Shown: positions 39,000-48,209 of the stretch, piece by piece | How positions within the stretch are numbered: the stretch's first letter is position 1 | How the letters are laid out: each line of letters opens with the position of its first letter | Source of the DNA: Candidatus Tidjanibacter faecipullorum | GTDB lineage: Bacteria; Bacteroidota; Bacteroidia; Bacteroidales; Rikenellaceae | Length of the DNA stretch: 64,000 nt | Reading direction: 5' to 3' | Assembly: GCA_019116245.1 (NCBI GenBank) | Contig: DXCC01000020.1 | Location: 21,791-85,790, forward strand | Notes under the pieces: generated by a model | What the model was told of the DNA's origin: nothing | What the model saw: the letters and a program-made list of their open reading frames with translations, nothing else | Databases searched by the model: none | Translations under genes and position numbers: made by a program

Positions 39000-39785
39000 T
39001 CATTTGGATGATTCGTTGGTTGTCTCCGCGGAAGCGCCGGCCTCCTGCAGGCGTTCGGTCTGTTTCCGGGCCTGACGGCGGAGATACCAGGCCGGAAGTT
39101 CGGGCTCGTGGGGCTTGTCACCCAACCGGTAGAAAAAGCCCAGCGAGAGCATGATGTTGTCGAGCGGCGAACGGGTCGGGTTGCTCGCATACACGGCGCT
39201 GTTGCGCAGTATGTCGCCGTAGCTGAAATAGTAGCGCGCCTCGACCAGCAGCTCCCACCGGCCGAAGATCACGTTGGCGCCCAGCCCGCCGAGCAGGCCG
39301 TAGTTGAAGGGGTTGTCGCGCACAAGCAGCATCTTGTAAGGCTCCTCGGTCACCACACCGTCCACCCGGGTCCACTGCCTGGCACCGATGTTGTACGAAG
39401 CCCAGATGCCGGCATTGAGGAACACGCGCAGCCGGTTGTGCGCCAGATTCAGGTGGATATGCCAGATCAGCGGCACGTTGACCGTATTGTACACGCGGCG
39501 CACATAGTCCGGCGAATCCAGGCCCGCCTGCTGCTGATAGGCCCGCTGGAGAAACTCCATCTCGGCGCCGATGGCGCCCACATAGCGGACGGGGCCGTAA
39601 TATTTCCACTGCAGGCCGCCCGACCATACCCCCGGTACCCACTTCATCGTGTAGTAGGAGGCCGGTTCGAACCGGCCGTATCCGACCCCCACGCCGCCGC
39701 GCAGGCCGATGTAGTGCTGAGCCTGCACGACGCCCGCCCCCATCAGGGCCAGCAGGGTCAATAGGATCGTTCGTTTCATCTTCAT
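39000..39785 (-). CDS. Outer-membrane beta-barrel protein of unknown role
   Basis: 261 residues. Signal peptide ending VVQAQ, then alternating strands rich in Tyr/Gly/Trp (YIGLRGGVGVGYG, VYNTVNVPLIWHI, RLRVFLNAGIWASYNIG, ELLVEARYYFSYGDI) as in small PorT/OmpW-like barrels of 8 strands. After the barrel a charged tail of ~40 residues follows (RRQARKQTERLQEAG). Start at 39785; the Met at 39779 is equivalent. Confidence 0.82.
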   Translation of the reverse strand: MKMKRTILLTLLALMGAGVVQAQHYIGLRGGVGVGYGRFEPASYYTMKWVPGVWSGGLQWKYYGPVRYVGAIGAEMEFLQRAYQQQAGLDSPDYVRRVYNTVNVPLIWHIHLNLAHNRLRVFLNAGIWASYNIGARQWTRVDGVVTEEPYKMLLVRDNPFNYGLLGGLGANVIFGRWELLVEARYYFSYGDILRNSAVYASNPTRSPLDNIMLSLGFFYRLGDKPHEPELPAWYLRRQARKQTERLQEAGASAETTNESSK

Positions 39786-39820
39786 CTGTTCACGTTTGCC
39801 GCCAGGAGCGGCCCGTCCGG

Positions 39821-41920
39821 CTAATTGAATCCGCCGGTGGGATTGAAGGCGCCGGCGCTGCTGGAGTTCATCTGCTGGGTCTGTTTCTGCTGCTGGTCGA
39901 GCATCTTTTTCTTCCGCTCCTCGGCCAGCCGTTCGAGACGCACCATCTCCTGCTTGCGCAACTGACGGCGAATATCCTCGACCGCGAAAGGCCGGAAGAG
40001 CCGGGCCATGTCCACCGTAATCTCAATGTCCCAGTTGGCCTTCATCACGATCAGCTCGTCCCCCGACTCGGGCACGTAGATCTCCACCTGCTCCGGCTGC
40101 CGGTGAACCAGCAGATCGCCGCTGTCCCATTCGCCGTTGGCATTCACATCCTCGATGATCCGCAGCTTCACGTTGCCCGGCGCCACGAAACGGAACGTAT
40201 AGACGCCGCTGCGGACATACTTCTTCTCCTGCAGCAGGGCATTCTTCTCGTTGAGCAGCTGCAGCACATAGCAGGCCCCCTCCGTCTTGCCCTTCACGTT
40301 GACGGTCAGCGTACCGAACTTTTCGGGCGACATGATCGTGAAATCGCTCTTGATCGAGTCGTTCCGTTCGCCCGCCACGTTGAGAAAGACGCTGTCGGGA
40401 ATGACCAGCTCATATTTCTGACCGGCCGTCCACGCCGCCGAGAGGATCCACCGCTTCATGTCGAGCGTATCCTGCCGCAGGTTGTATTTCACCCGGTAGC
40501 GGTCCTCGCCCTCTCCGTAGCGGATCAGCGAGATCCGTGCGCTGTCCATCTCCACGATCGGATAGTCGAAGCTGATGGAAATGTTCTCCTCGGGATTGAC
40601 GTCACCCTTGGCCTTCAGGTCATACTTGAAAGGGTTGGGCTTTTCGGGCGGCGTGTAGGTTTCTCCGGCCCGTTCGGCCCGCTCCTTCTCGCGCTCCTGC
40701 TTCTCGCGCTCCTTGATCTCCTCCTTCGACTCGACATATTTCCAGGCCAGCGCCAGCTGCTGCGTCACGGGCTGGAGCTGATTGATGCTGTCGTGCTTCC
40801 AGTAGGTGATCCGCCCCTTGATCGTATCGGGCAGCTGTTCGGAGGGAACGTTCAGCCACAGGTTGATCGTGTCGCGCCCGCGGGTCACATACTCCGTGAT
40901 GATCCGTGCGGAGTCGATGCCCTCCAGCACGAGCGTATCGATCCGCGGATTGGCCGCGCCGAAATAGAATTCGACCTTGTGCTGCAGGGGGCGTTTCGAG
41001 GAGGAGAGGTTCTGCCGCTGGAAAGTCTTGTCCAGGAACATCCGCAGGTAGATCTGCGGTTCGGCGCTCATGTACATGCGTGTCGTGTCGAACCACGCCA
41101 GGAAATCGGGCAGCGAGGCCGGGTTGTACACCCCTTCCAGGAACCCCACCTTGTCCACGCCCGGCTCGTAGGTAAAGTTGCTGTTGGTGTCCTCAAAGGC
41201 ATAGACCCGGTAGTCGATCGGCTTGAGGTTCTGTGCGATGAAGATACCGTTGTTTTCGGCCCGCGCAATGAAGGCGGGCTTGACCGTGAAGAGGGTCGAG
41301 TCGAACGCCGGCACCGAATCGGGCCGCTGGGCATCGTTCAGCGCCAGATAGGGTTTGCGCAGGAAGGCCGAATCGGCGGCATCGTAGAAGAAGAGCAGCG
41401 TTTTCGACACGCTGTCCTTCGTATAGGCATCGACCGTATAGCCCGACATGAACATCGAGTCGATCTCCGGGCCGGTCGAAAAGACATAGCGGAATCCGTT
41501 CAGCGGATTGGCCTCGTTGTTGTCGCAGAGGCTGCTGCCGAAATTGAGCGCATAGGTGGTGTTGGGCTTCAGCGTATCGGTAATGTCGATCTGGACGCCC
41601 CGCCCCTTCACCAGCAGGGTCGGCTTGTTCTTCATCGCGGGCGAGGTGAAGAACTCCTTCTGCTGATCCTTCAGCTGGACATATTCGTCAAAGGCAATGT
41701 AGATGCGCTTGCCGTTGAAATTGGTCGTATTGAAGGCCGGCTGGGCCCACATCACCACGGGGGGCAGCGAATCCTTCGGGCCGCCCTGCGGAGCGCCCTG
41801 CCGCGCACAATGGCACAGGAAGGCCGATCCGAACAGCAGCACCACACAGGCCTTGAGGCCCGCCGTCCGCTTCCACAGGCCACTCCGGCCCTTTCGCTCC
41901 TCGCTCTTTTCTCTTTTCAT
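39821..41920 (-). CDS. Large lipoprotein with N-terminal Ig-like (Big_5) domain
   Basis: 699 residues. After a basic N terminus and hydrophobic helix comes LCHCARQGAPQGGPKDSLPP, a lipobox plus a Gly/Pro segment that recurs at the start of this Bacteroidetes family. Then an Ig-like domain (PPVVMWAQPAFNTTNFNGKRI; LKPNTTYALNFGSSL), a long beta-rich middle and a Glu/Lys-rich coiled segment at about 400-425, ending in a Gln/Lys-rich tail. Probably periplasmic or surface anchored. Function unknown. Confidence 0.82.
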   Translation of the reverse strand: MKREKSEERKGRSGLWKRTAGLKACVVLLFGSAFLCHCARQGAPQGGPKDSLPPVVMWAQPAFNTTNFNGKRIYIAFDEYVQLKDQQKEFFTSPAMKNKPTLLVKGRGVQIDITDTLKPNTTYALNFGSSLCDNNEANPLNGFRYVFSTGPEIDSMFMSGYTVDAYTKDSVSKTLLFFYDAADSAFLRKPYLALNDAQRPDSVPAFDSTLFTVKPAFIARAENNGIFIAQNLKPIDYRVYAFEDTNSNFTYEPGVDKVGFLEGVYNPASLPDFLAWFDTTRMYMSAEPQIYLRMFLDKTFQRQNLSSSKRPLQHKVEFYFGAANPRIDTLVLEGIDSARIITEYVTRGRDTINLWLNVPSEQLPDTIKGRITYWKHDSINQLQPVTQQLALAWKYVESKEEIKEREKQEREKERAERAGETYTPPEKPNPFKYDLKAKGDVNPEENISISFDYPIVEMDSARISLIRYGEGEDRYRVKYNLRQDTLDMKRWILSAAWTAGQKYELVIPDSVFLNVAGERNDSIKSDFTIMSPEKFGTLTVNVKGKTEGACYVLQLLNEKNALLQEKKYVRSGVYTFRFVAPGNVKLRIIEDVNANGEWDSGDLLVHRQPEQVEIYVPESGDELIVMKANWDIEITVDMARLFRPFAVEDIRRQLRKQEMVRLERLAEERKKKMLDQQQKQTQQMNSSSAGAFNPTGGFN

Positions 41921-41976
41921 GTATTCTCTTTCACGCTTGCCCGCCGCACCGCCGCGGGCGGACTGCCGGCCCCCCG

Positions 41977-42957
41977 TCAGGCTGCGGGCTCCTCCGGCTG
42001 TTCCTCTTCCAGTCCCTCGATGCGCACCGTCCAGATATCGTAGGTCTGCTCGGCGGAGGGATTGCGCAGGTCGAAACAGATGTTCTCCTCCAGCAGTTCG
42101 GGATTGTTCTCCAGATCCAGGTAGCAGAACGCATACATGCGGAGCGCCGACGAAGGGCTCACGTCATTGAATACGACCACCATCGCATACCGCTGGTTGA
42201 GATGGGCCGTGATTTGGGCATTCTCCACCCACACTCCCTGCTGATCGGAGGTAACTGTCTCCCAGTCACCGTTATCGAGTTGCTTCTGCGCCCTGCCGCT
42301 GCGCGCCTCCTCCCACGAGGTGACGTCGCCCTTGCCCTTCTGAATGCCGTAGAAGATGTAGCATCCGGCCGTCTGCAGCAACTCCGACGTGGACTGCCCC
42401 TCCTCCCAGACGGAAGGAATGACCGTCAGCTCCGTATCGATCGGAATGTGCACGTTGGCATAGCCGTAGAACTTCCACGATCCCTTTTCGATAGGCTCCG
42501 TGGAAGAGTTTTTCCAGTCGAGCGGCCGGAACTTCAGTTTCACATACAGGTTGGCCAGTCCGGCGGCCACATTGGCGTCGCCCGTCGCCCACATCGGATA
42601 ATTCTCGTCGGCTACCAGCACCATGGCGGGCGAGGAGTCGAAACGCAGATCGAATTCATTGCCGTATTTGCCGGTGGGTTCGGCCGTGAGGTCGTAGCTG
42701 CGCCGGCGTGCGGGATTGCTCACCGAGGTGATGACACCCGCCCGGGCATCCTCGATGGAGGTCACCTGCCACTGGGAGGGATCGGCATAGAAAGCATAGA
42801 CCCGCGCCGTCTGCAACGGCAGCGAATCGGCCTGCTCCTTGCGCTCCTGCCAGGTAACGGTCAGGTGGTAATCGCAGCCGAAGGTCAGCCGCTCGCACGC
42901 GGCAAAGCCCAGCCCGATCGCCGCAACCGCCAAGATGGTAAACAACAGCCGTTTCAT
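41977..42957 (-). CDS. Hypothetical lipoprotein
   Basis: 326 residues. Signal ending LGFAAC (Cys21). Beta-rich mature protein (VYAFYADPSQW, LANLYVKLKFRPLDW, KGSWKFYGYANVHIP, YAMVVVFNDVSP) ending in an acidic EEEQPEEPAA tail. Looks like a carbohydrate-binding or fimbrial-accessory style sandwich, but no family is recognised with confidence. Nine bases downstream of folK, so probably cotranscribed with it. Confidence 0.75.
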   Translation of the reverse strand: MKRLLFTILAVAAIGLGFAACERLTFGCDYHLTVTWQERKEQADSLPLQTARVYAFYADPSQWQVTSIEDARAGVITSVSNPARRRSYDLTAEPTGKYGNEFDLRFDSSPAMVLVADENYPMWATGDANVAAGLANLYVKLKFRPLDWKNSSTEPIEKGSWKFYGYANVHIPIDTELTVIPSVWEEGQSTSELLQTAGCYIFYGIQKGKGDVTSWEEARSGRAQKQLDNGDWETVTSDQQGVWVENAQITAHLNQRYAMVVVFNDVSPSSALRMYAFCYLDLENNPELLEENICFDLRNPSAEQTYDIWTVRIEGLEEEQPEEPAA

Positions 42958-42966
42958 GGTTCGATC

Positions 42967-43467
42967 CTATCGGTTTTCCTGCCGGCCGTGCAATTCGGCC
43001 CGCAACTGTTCGACGGTACGCCCCAGCACGGGATGCACCTTGTTCGGAGCAATCTCGCACAGCGGCGCCAGCACGAAATCACGCTCCTGCATCAGCGGAT
43101 GGGGCAATTTCAGATCGGGCGTATCGACCACCAGGTCGTCGTAGAAAATGATGTCCACATCCATCGCCCGCGAGGCATAACGCTGGCCGCTGCGGGCCTT
43201 GTCGCGTGCCTCCGCTTCGCGGTCGCGGCCCAGGTCGCGTTCGATCTCCTGCACGGCGGCCAGCAGCTCTTCGGGCGTCAGGTCGGTATCGACGACCATT
43301 GCCTGGTTTTTGAAATCGTCGCCGTCGAAGCCCCACGCCTTGCTTTCATAGACGTGCGAGCAGTGCAGCACGATGCCGATCCGGTCGTTTATCAGGTGCT
43401 GGGCCTGGCGCAGACGCGGTTTCATCTCGCCCACATTGCCTCCCATCACCAGAATCGCTCTTGCCAT
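42967..43467 (-). CDS. folK: 2-amino-4-hydroxy-6-hydroxymethyldihydropteridine diphosphokinase
   Basis: Pyrophosphorylates the pterin just before FolP in folate synthesis. 166 residues. HPPK motifs: MGGNVGEMKPRLRQA at the N terminus (usual GSN is GGN here), YESKAWGF, the acidic Mg site RAMDVDIIFYDD and PHPLMQERDFVLAPL. The latter two are near-perfect family signatures. Confidence 0.96.
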   Translation of the reverse strand: MARAILVMGGNVGEMKPRLRQAQHLINDRIGIVLHCSHVYESKAWGFDGDDFKNQAMVVDTDLTPEELLAAVQEIERDLGRDREAEARDKARSGQRYASRAMDVDIIFYDDLVVDTPDLKLPHPLMQERDFVLAPLCEIAPNKVHPVLGRTVEQLRAELHGRQENR

Positions 43468-43506
43468 ATCTTTTATGCTCTTTCCTTGGTTAATAAAAAA
43501 TGTTGC

Positions 43507-43547
43507 GCCCCTGCGGGGCCGGCCATGCGGATCTGCTCCGCCGGCCC
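43507..43547 (-). terminator. Hairpin between holB and folK, possible terminator
   Basis: Minus-strand GGGCCGGC...GCCGGCCC (plus coordinates 43540-43547 and 43516-43523) and an overlapping GCCCC-GCA-GGGGC hairpin at 43507-43519, followed by ACATTTTTTATT. It could partly end transcription in the 81-bp gap. Confidence 0.4.
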
Positions 43548-43548
43548 G

Positions 43549-44691
43549 TCACACCTGCCGCCGTCCGATCAGCTTGCTGACCGACAGGGCAAAGTGGGTA
43601 AACACCAGCTTGGCGTTGCCGTTCTGCACGATATGCGCCAAAGCCAGCCGACACTCCTCCACGAGGGGCTCGATGTTGCCGTTGCCGACAAACGGAGCGA
43701 ACTTCCGGCAGAACTCCAGCTCCGCCCCCCAAAGATAGGATATATTTTCCATTCCGGCCGTCAGCATGTAGCTTTCGCGCAGCAGGGCGACCGCATAGCG
43801 CAGGAACCGTTTCTGCGCCTCGCGGCCGGTTGCGGCCACCGCCTCGGCCCAGCCGAAGAGCTCCAGGTGCCGGTTGTTGTAGCAGAAGCGCATCAGGCTC
43901 GTGAAGCGGTCGAAATCCTCGTCGGCACCCTCCTCGCCGTCCCGCGCCGCCAGCCGACGCAGCGTGATCAGGTCACCGCCGCTCAGCCGTGCCAGTCCGG
44001 CCGCCTTGCGGGCATCCGTTCCGCCGGCCGCCAGCCACCGCTCCTCCGCATCGGCATCGATCGGCAGCACGATCACCTCCTGCACCCGCGAACGGATCGT
44101 GGGCAACAGCAACTGGGGCGTCACCGACACCAGCAGGAAGAGGGTCCGCTCCCAGGGCTCCTCCAATATCTTCAGCAGACCGTTGGCCGCCTCGGCGCCC
44201 ATCTTCTCGGGCAGCCAGATCAGCACGGTCTTGTACGTTCCCTCGAAAGCCTTGAACGAGAGCTTGCGGATCACCTCGTCGGCCTCCCGTTTGGCAATCA
44301 TCCCCTGCTGGTTGTCCAGCCCGATGCGATCGTACCACATCCGCTCGTCGAAATAGCCGCCCGTTTCCGCCACCAGCTCCCGCCACTGGGGCAGGAACAC
44401 ATCTCCCAGCGGCTTCTGCGAACCGCTCTTGGTGACATTGGTCGGCAGCACGAAATGCAGGTCGGGGTGAACCAGTCCGGCCATCTTCACGCACGCGGGG
44501 CACACGCCGCAACTGTCGCCGTCGTGACGGTCGGTACAGTTCAGATACTGCGCATAGGCCAGCGCGAGCGGCAGCGTTCCGTAGCCGCTCTCCCCCGCGA
44601 AGAGCTGGGCATGACTGACACGCCCCTCGGCCACCCCGCGCCGCAGCATGGCCTTCACCTCCTCCTGTCCGACAATATCCGCAAATCGCAT
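43549..44691 (-). CDS. holB: DNA polymerase III delta' subunit
   Basis: Clamp-loader subunit. 380 residues with the AAA+ fold of delta'/gamma proteins: FADIVGQEEVKAML start, HAQLFAGESGYGTLPLALA in the P-loop position, a four-cysteine zinc module (CTDRHDGDSCGVCPAC), then KILEEPWERTLFLLVS and IRSRVQ. The P-loop lysine is replaced (GYGTL rather than GxGKT), as expected for delta', which does not hydrolyse ATP. Some relatives are annotated as gamma/tau-like; the missing lysine supports delta'. Confidence 0.93.
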   Translation of the reverse strand: MRFADIVGQEEVKAMLRRGVAEGRVSHAQLFAGESGYGTLPLALAYAQYLNCTDRHDGDSCGVCPACVKMAGLVHPDLHFVLPTNVTKSGSQKPLGDVFLPQWRELVAETGGYFDERMWYDRIGLDNQQGMIAKREADEVIRKLSFKAFEGTYKTVLIWLPEKMGAEAANGLLKILEEPWERTLFLLVSVTPQLLLPTIRSRVQEVIVLPIDADAEERWLAAGGTDARKAAGLARLSGGDLITLRRLAARDGEEGADEDFDRFTSLMRFCYNNRHLELFGWAEAVAATGREAQKRFLRYAVALLRESYMLTAGMENISYLWGAELEFCRKFAPFVGNGNIEPLVEECRLALAHIVQNGNAKLVFTHFALSVSKLIGRRQV

Positions 44692-44727
44692 GGTTCCCCT
44701 TTTTTCATTCCAATGGCCGCACGCCCA

Positions 44728-45159
44728 TCACCGGCCCGTCGATCCGAAACCGCCCTCTCCCCGCGAGGAGTCCGACAGCTCCTCCACAGGCAGCCACTCC
44801 ACCCGTTCGTGACGGGCAACGACCAGCTGGGCAATCCGTTCCCCCGGACCGATCGTAAAGGGCTCGCCGGAGAGATTAACCAGAATCACCCGAATCTCCC
44901 CCCGGTAGTCGGCATCCACCGTACCGGGTGCATTGAGCACCGTAATGCCGTGCTTGGCAGCCAGTCCGCTGCGCGGGCGCACCTGCATTTCATAGCCTGC
45001 GGGCAGTTCGACGAACAGTCCCGTCGGCACCATGGCCCGCTCCAGCGGCCGGAGGGTCAGCGGCTCGGTCAGATTGGCCCGCACATCCATGCCGGCGGCC
45101 AGCAGCGTCTCGTAATGCGGCAATTCGTAGGCCGACTTGTTTATGATTTTAACGATCAT
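44728..45159 (-). CDS. dut: dUTP diphosphatase
   Basis: Trimeric dUTPase keeping uracil out of DNA and supplying dUMP. 143 residues with all five motifs: AGMDVRA (1), [11 protein letters not shown] (2), [13 protein letters not shown] (3, uracil pocket), GERIAQLVV (4) and the C-terminal [10 protein letters not shown] (5). Between the flippase and holB genes with gaps of 30 and 36 bases. Confidence 0.98.
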   Translation of the reverse strand: MIVKIINKSAYELPHYETLLAAGMDVRANLTEPLTLRPLERAMVPTGLFVELPAGYEMQVRPRSGLAAKHGITVLNAPGTVDADYRGEIRVILVNLSGEPFTIGPGERIAQLVVARHERVEWLPVEELSDSSRGEGGFGSTGR

Positions 45160-45189
45160 AGCGCGATTATCTTGTGCCCTGGCCGCTCT

Positions 45190-46686
45190 TCAGCGCCGGT
45201 GCAGCACGGAGCGCACCAGTCCGCGCAGGTCGATCCGTTCGCGGCGCACGGCATATCCAGCAAATATAACGACTAACAGCAAATAAATCAAATACCTCAG
45301 CCAGTCCGGCAGCCCCTCGCACAGCCAGCCCGCACCGTAGAGCACTACGCCCAGCAGCAGGTAGCCGCCGATGCCGCGCAGATCGTAGGGAACGGGACAG
45401 TATTTCTGGTTGAGCAGGTAGCTGAGCACCACCATCGACAGTTCGCACAGCAGCCGCGCCACAGCCGCTCCGACATAACCGAGCGCGGGCACCAGCAGGA
45501 TGTTGAAGACGACGGTGAAGAGCAGTCCCGTACCCGTCACCCAGATGGCATAGATAGTCTTTCCGGTCTGTTTGTACCAGAAGGAGAGGTTCAGCACGAT
45601 GCCCGAGAGCATGTTGGAGACCAGCACCAGTGGCAGGATCCAGACCCCTCCGCGCAGCTTCGGACCAATCAGCACATAGGCGAACAGATCGCGGTAGAAG
45701 GCCACGAAAAGGACGATCAGGATCGACACGATGATGAAGTATTTCATGGCGACGGCATTCGTCGTGCGGAAGTCATCCCCCTTGAATTCGGCCAGGAAGA
45801 ACGGTTCGGCTGCCAGCCGGTACATGGTCGTGAAGAGGGTCATCACCACGCCCAGCTTCAGGGCGGCACCGTAGATGCCGAGCTGGGCCAGCGTCTCCAT
45901 CCGGTCACCGGGCAACAGCCACAGCAGCATCTGCCGGTCGATGAACTCGTTGGCCGTACCGGCTATGCCGCTCAGCAGCAGCGGCAGCGAATAGGCCAGC
46001 ATGGCCGCAGCCAGACGGCGGCTGCCCCGCGGCGTCAGACTTCCGCAAGAGGGCAGCAGCAACAGCAGCGTAACGCCGCTGGCGATCAGGTTGGCTACCA
46101 GCACATAGCCGGGTCCCATCTGCGGATCGTAGGCCCACGTGCAGACTCCCGACGCGGCCAGCGAAGGAAGCCAGCCGTAAAAGAAGAAGCAGGCGATCAG
46201 ATTGACAATCACCGAAACCAGCCGCAGCAACACGTAGCGTCCTGCCCGTCCCTGCTCCCGCAGGCGGGCGAACGGCACGGCCGAGACGGCATCCAGCGCG
46301 ATGATGGCGCCGGTCATCCAGATGTACGACGGGTGGTCGGCATAGCCCATCCACCGGGCGATCGGGCCGTTGAAAAGCACCACCAGCAGCAGGAACAGGC
46401 CCGAGGCGCTGCCGACCATGGTCCATGCCGTATCGAACACCGTTTTTTTCTCCGCCTCCGAAGCAGCCTTGCCGGCAAAACGGAAATAGCCCGACTCCAG
46501 TCCCATCGTCAGCAGAACCAGAGCGAGCGGAATGATCGCATAGAACTGGGTGACCACGCCATATTCGGCCTCGCCCAACACACGGGTCAGGTAAGGCGTC
46601 AGCACGTAGTTGAGCAACTTGACCAGCACGGTACTGATGCCGTACACAACGGTCTGACCGGCCAGCCGGCGCATCGAATCGGACAT
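45190..46686 (-). CDS. Polysaccharide/lipid-linked oligosaccharide flippase (Wzx/MATE-like)
   Basis: 498 residues, about 14 predicted membrane helices. N-terminal RRLAGQTVVYGISTVLVKLLNYVLTPYLTRVL and EYGVVTQFYA are characteristic of the polysaccharide biosynthesis (PST/MOP) exporters. Starts the long minus-strand cluster behind a TACCTTTG element; in many Bacteroidales this gene sits before dut. Substrate (lipid II, O-antigen or other) not determined. A longer frame upstream covers the promoter and is not used. Confidence 0.92.
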   Translation of the reverse strand: MSDSMRRLAGQTVVYGISTVLVKLLNYVLTPYLTRVLGEAEYGVVTQFYAIIPLALVLLTMGLESGYFRFAGKAASEAEKKTVFDTAWTMVGSASGLFLLLVVLFNGPIARWMGYADHPSYIWMTGAIIALDAVSAVPFARLREQGRAGRYVLLRLVSVIVNLIACFFFYGWLPSLAASGVCTWAYDPQMGPGYVLVANLIASGVTLLLLLPSCGSLTPRGSRRLAAAMLAYSLPLLLSGIAGTANEFIDRQMLLWLLPGDRMETLAQLGIYGAALKLGVVMTLFTTMYRLAAEPFFLAEFKGDDFRTTNAVAMKYFIIVSILIVLFVAFYRDLFAYVLIGPKLRGGVWILPLVLVSNMLSGIVLNLSFWYKQTGKTIYAIWVTGTGLLFTVVFNILLVPALGYVGAAVARLLCELSMVVLSYLLNQKYCPVPYDLRGIGGYLLLGVVLYGAGWLCEGLPDWLRYLIYLLLVVIFAGYAVRRERIDLRGLVRSVLHRR

Positions 46687-46715
46687 AACGCTACTCGGTG
46701 AATAAAAAGAATGGT

Positions 46716-46723
46716 CAAAGGTA
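46716..46723 (-). promoter_or_regulatory. Candidate -7 element for the flippase-dut-holB cluster (TACCTTTG)
   Basis: Minus-strand exact TAnnTTTG match 30 bases upstream of the flippase start. It is the only clear promoter seen before the 11-gene cluster running down to 35425. Confidence 0.5.
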
Positions 46724-46803
46724 ATAAAAACGCGCTTCCCTTGGCCTGCAAAAATCGACGCCACACCGCCCAGCCGCCGGGTTCCCGCGCACGAGGCGCC
46801 CGG

Positions 46804-47847
46804 CTAACGCTCCGCCTCGCGCGCCTCCTCCAGCACCTTGGTGGAGAGCAGGCCGCACGCCGCCTGGATATCCTCCCCGCGCGAAGCCCGGATCGTCGTG
46901 ATGATGCCCTTCCGGGTCAGGGCGTCGCGAAACGCCTCCATGTGCCGGTCATCGGGACTGAAATAGGGCGAATCGGGAATCTTGTGGAACCGGATCAGAT
47001 TGATGCGGCACTTGAGGCCGTCCAGCAGACGGGCCAGCTCCTTCACATGGGCGGGCGAATCGTTCCGGCCGGCCATGACAATATACTCGAAGCTCACCCG
47101 GCGCTGACCGCCGAAGTCGTACTGCTTCAGCAGCGCCACCACATCGCGGATCGGAAAGGCCTTCTCGGCCGGCATGATCTCCACCCGCTGCTCGGGGAAA
47201 GGGTTGTGCAGACTGACGGCCAGATGCACCCGGCTCTCCTCCAGAAAGCGGCGCAGCGACGGCACCACCCCCACCGTCGAGACGGTGATGCGGGTCGGAC
47301 TCCACCCGTACCCCCAGTCGGAAGTCAGCACCTCGAGCGACTGCAGCACCTGATCGAGGTTGTCGAGCGGTTCGCCCATTCCCATATAGACGACATTGGT
47401 CAGCCGGTCCCGTTCGGGCAGCGAAGCGATCTGATTCAGGATCTCGCCCGCCGTCAGGCTGCCGCGCAGCCCCTGCCGCCCGGTGGCACAGAACCGACAC
47501 CCCATGCGACACCCCGCCTGCGAGGAGACGCACAGCGTGGCCCGATCGCCGTCGGGAATGTAGGCCGACTCGATGTAGTGATCCGAATCGGTATGGTAGA
47601 GGTATTTCTTGGTACCGTCCTTCGACTCGGCCTGCTGTACGGGAGCACTCAGCCCCACCTCGTAACGCTCGGCCAGGGCAGCCCGCGCCGCCAGCGAAAG
47701 GTTGGTCATCGCCGCAATGTCACGGACACCTTTTTTATATAGCCACGCGGCCATCTGACCGGCCGCAAAACGCGGCAGTCCGAGCGACGCCGCCACCTGC
47801 TGCAGCTGCGCCAGCGTCATTCCGTAGAGTTTCTCCTTCTTTTCCAT
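46804..47847 (-). CDS. rlmN: 23S rRNA (adenine2503-C2)-methyltransferase / tRNA A37 methyltransferase
   Basis: Radical-SAM enzyme methylating A2503 of 23S rRNA and A37 of some tRNAs. 347 residues. Radical-SAM cluster CRMGCRFC, GMGEPLDN, and SLHNPFPEQR are family hallmarks; the C-terminal GLLSTK carries Cys in AACGLL, the methyl-carrying cysteine (second conserved Cys at CRFCATG-like site). N-terminal accessory helix bundle present. Start MEKKEKLYGMTLAQ; an earlier ATG adds non-conserved residues. Confidence 0.95.
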   Translation of the reverse strand: MEKKEKLYGMTLAQLQQVAASLGLPRFAAGQMAAWLYKKGVRDIAAMTNLSLAARAALAERYEVGLSAPVQQAESKDGTKKYLYHTDSDHYIESAYIPDGDRATLCVSSQAGCRMGCRFCATGRQGLRGSLTAGEILNQIASLPERDRLTNVVYMGMGEPLDNLDQVLQSLEVLTSDWGYGWSPTRITVSTVGVVPSLRRFLEESRVHLAVSLHNPFPEQRVEIMPAEKAFPIRDVVALLKQYDFGGQRRVSFEYIVMAGRNDSPAHVKELARLLDGLKCRINLIRFHKIPDSPYFSPDDRHMEAFRDALTRKGIITTIRASRGEDIQAACGLLSTKVLEEAREAER

Positions 47848-47883
47848 CGCTTCCGACCCGATGTTGCTCCCCTGGCAACGGCA

Positions 47884-47921
47884 TAAAAACAATCAGGCCG
47901 TCCGCAAATCAGGGACGGCCT
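47884..47921 (-). terminator. Terminator downstream of tRNA-Ala
   Basis: Minus-strand AGGCCGTCC / GGACGGCCT stem of 9 bp with a 9-base loop, followed by GATTGTTTTT. It separates the tRNA from rlmN, which reads in the same direction. Confidence 0.75.
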
Positions 47922-47954
47922 TGCATTTTCGGCAGCACGAACTGCCTTTCCGAG

Positions 47955-48028
47955 TGGAGAATACCGGAATCGAACCGGTGACCTTTTGAATGCCATTCAA
48001 ACGCTCTAGCCAACTGAGCTAATTCCCC
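47955..48028 (-). tRNA. tRNA-Ala (anticodon GGC)
   Basis: A complete cloverleaf on the minus strand: acceptor GGGGAAT/ATTCTCC, D-stem GCTC/GAGC, anticodon stem TTTGA/TCAAA with loop ATGGCAT (anticodon GGC, U33 present), T-arm ACCGG-TTCGATT-CCGGT, discriminator A73. The acceptor has a G3:U70 pair, the identity element for alanyl-tRNA synthetase, which confirms alanine. CCA is not encoded and must be added after transcription. Confidence 0.97.
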
Positions 48029-48047
48029 GTTGTCATTTCCGACGGTG

Positions 48048-48078
48048 CAAAGATAATGCTTTTCTCGCTCCATACAAT
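48048..48078 (-). promoter_or_regulatory. Promoter of tRNA-Ala: ATTG-N19-TATCTTTG
   Basis: Minus-strand TATCTTTG at 48048-48055 with ATTG exactly 19 bases upstream at 48075-48078. Predicted start about 13 bases before the mature tRNA. Confidence 0.65.
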
Positions 48079-48151
48079 ACCTTTCGGCAATCTTTCCTGC
48101 CCGAATCGATAAAAAAGATTCACGGCATGCTTATTTACAAATTTTTGTTCT

Positions 48152-48159
48152 TATATTTG
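48152..48159 (+). promoter_or_regulatory. Candidate -7 element for tonB (TATATTTG)
   Basis: Exact TAnnTTTG match, 51 bases before the tonB ATG. Confidence 0.5.
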
Positions 48160-48209
48160 CTTTCGGAAAAATCGTGCTTTGATTTGACAAAATAAACAAC
48201 TCAAACATA

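Noticed and set aside
43549..44691. Active ATPase gamma/tau subunit
   Set aside because: P-loop lysine is missing and length is 380, which fits the non-hydrolysing delta' subunit.
45190..46764. Upstream start for the flippase at 46764
   Set aside because: The added 26 residues cover the predicted promoter and do not resemble a membrane protein start.
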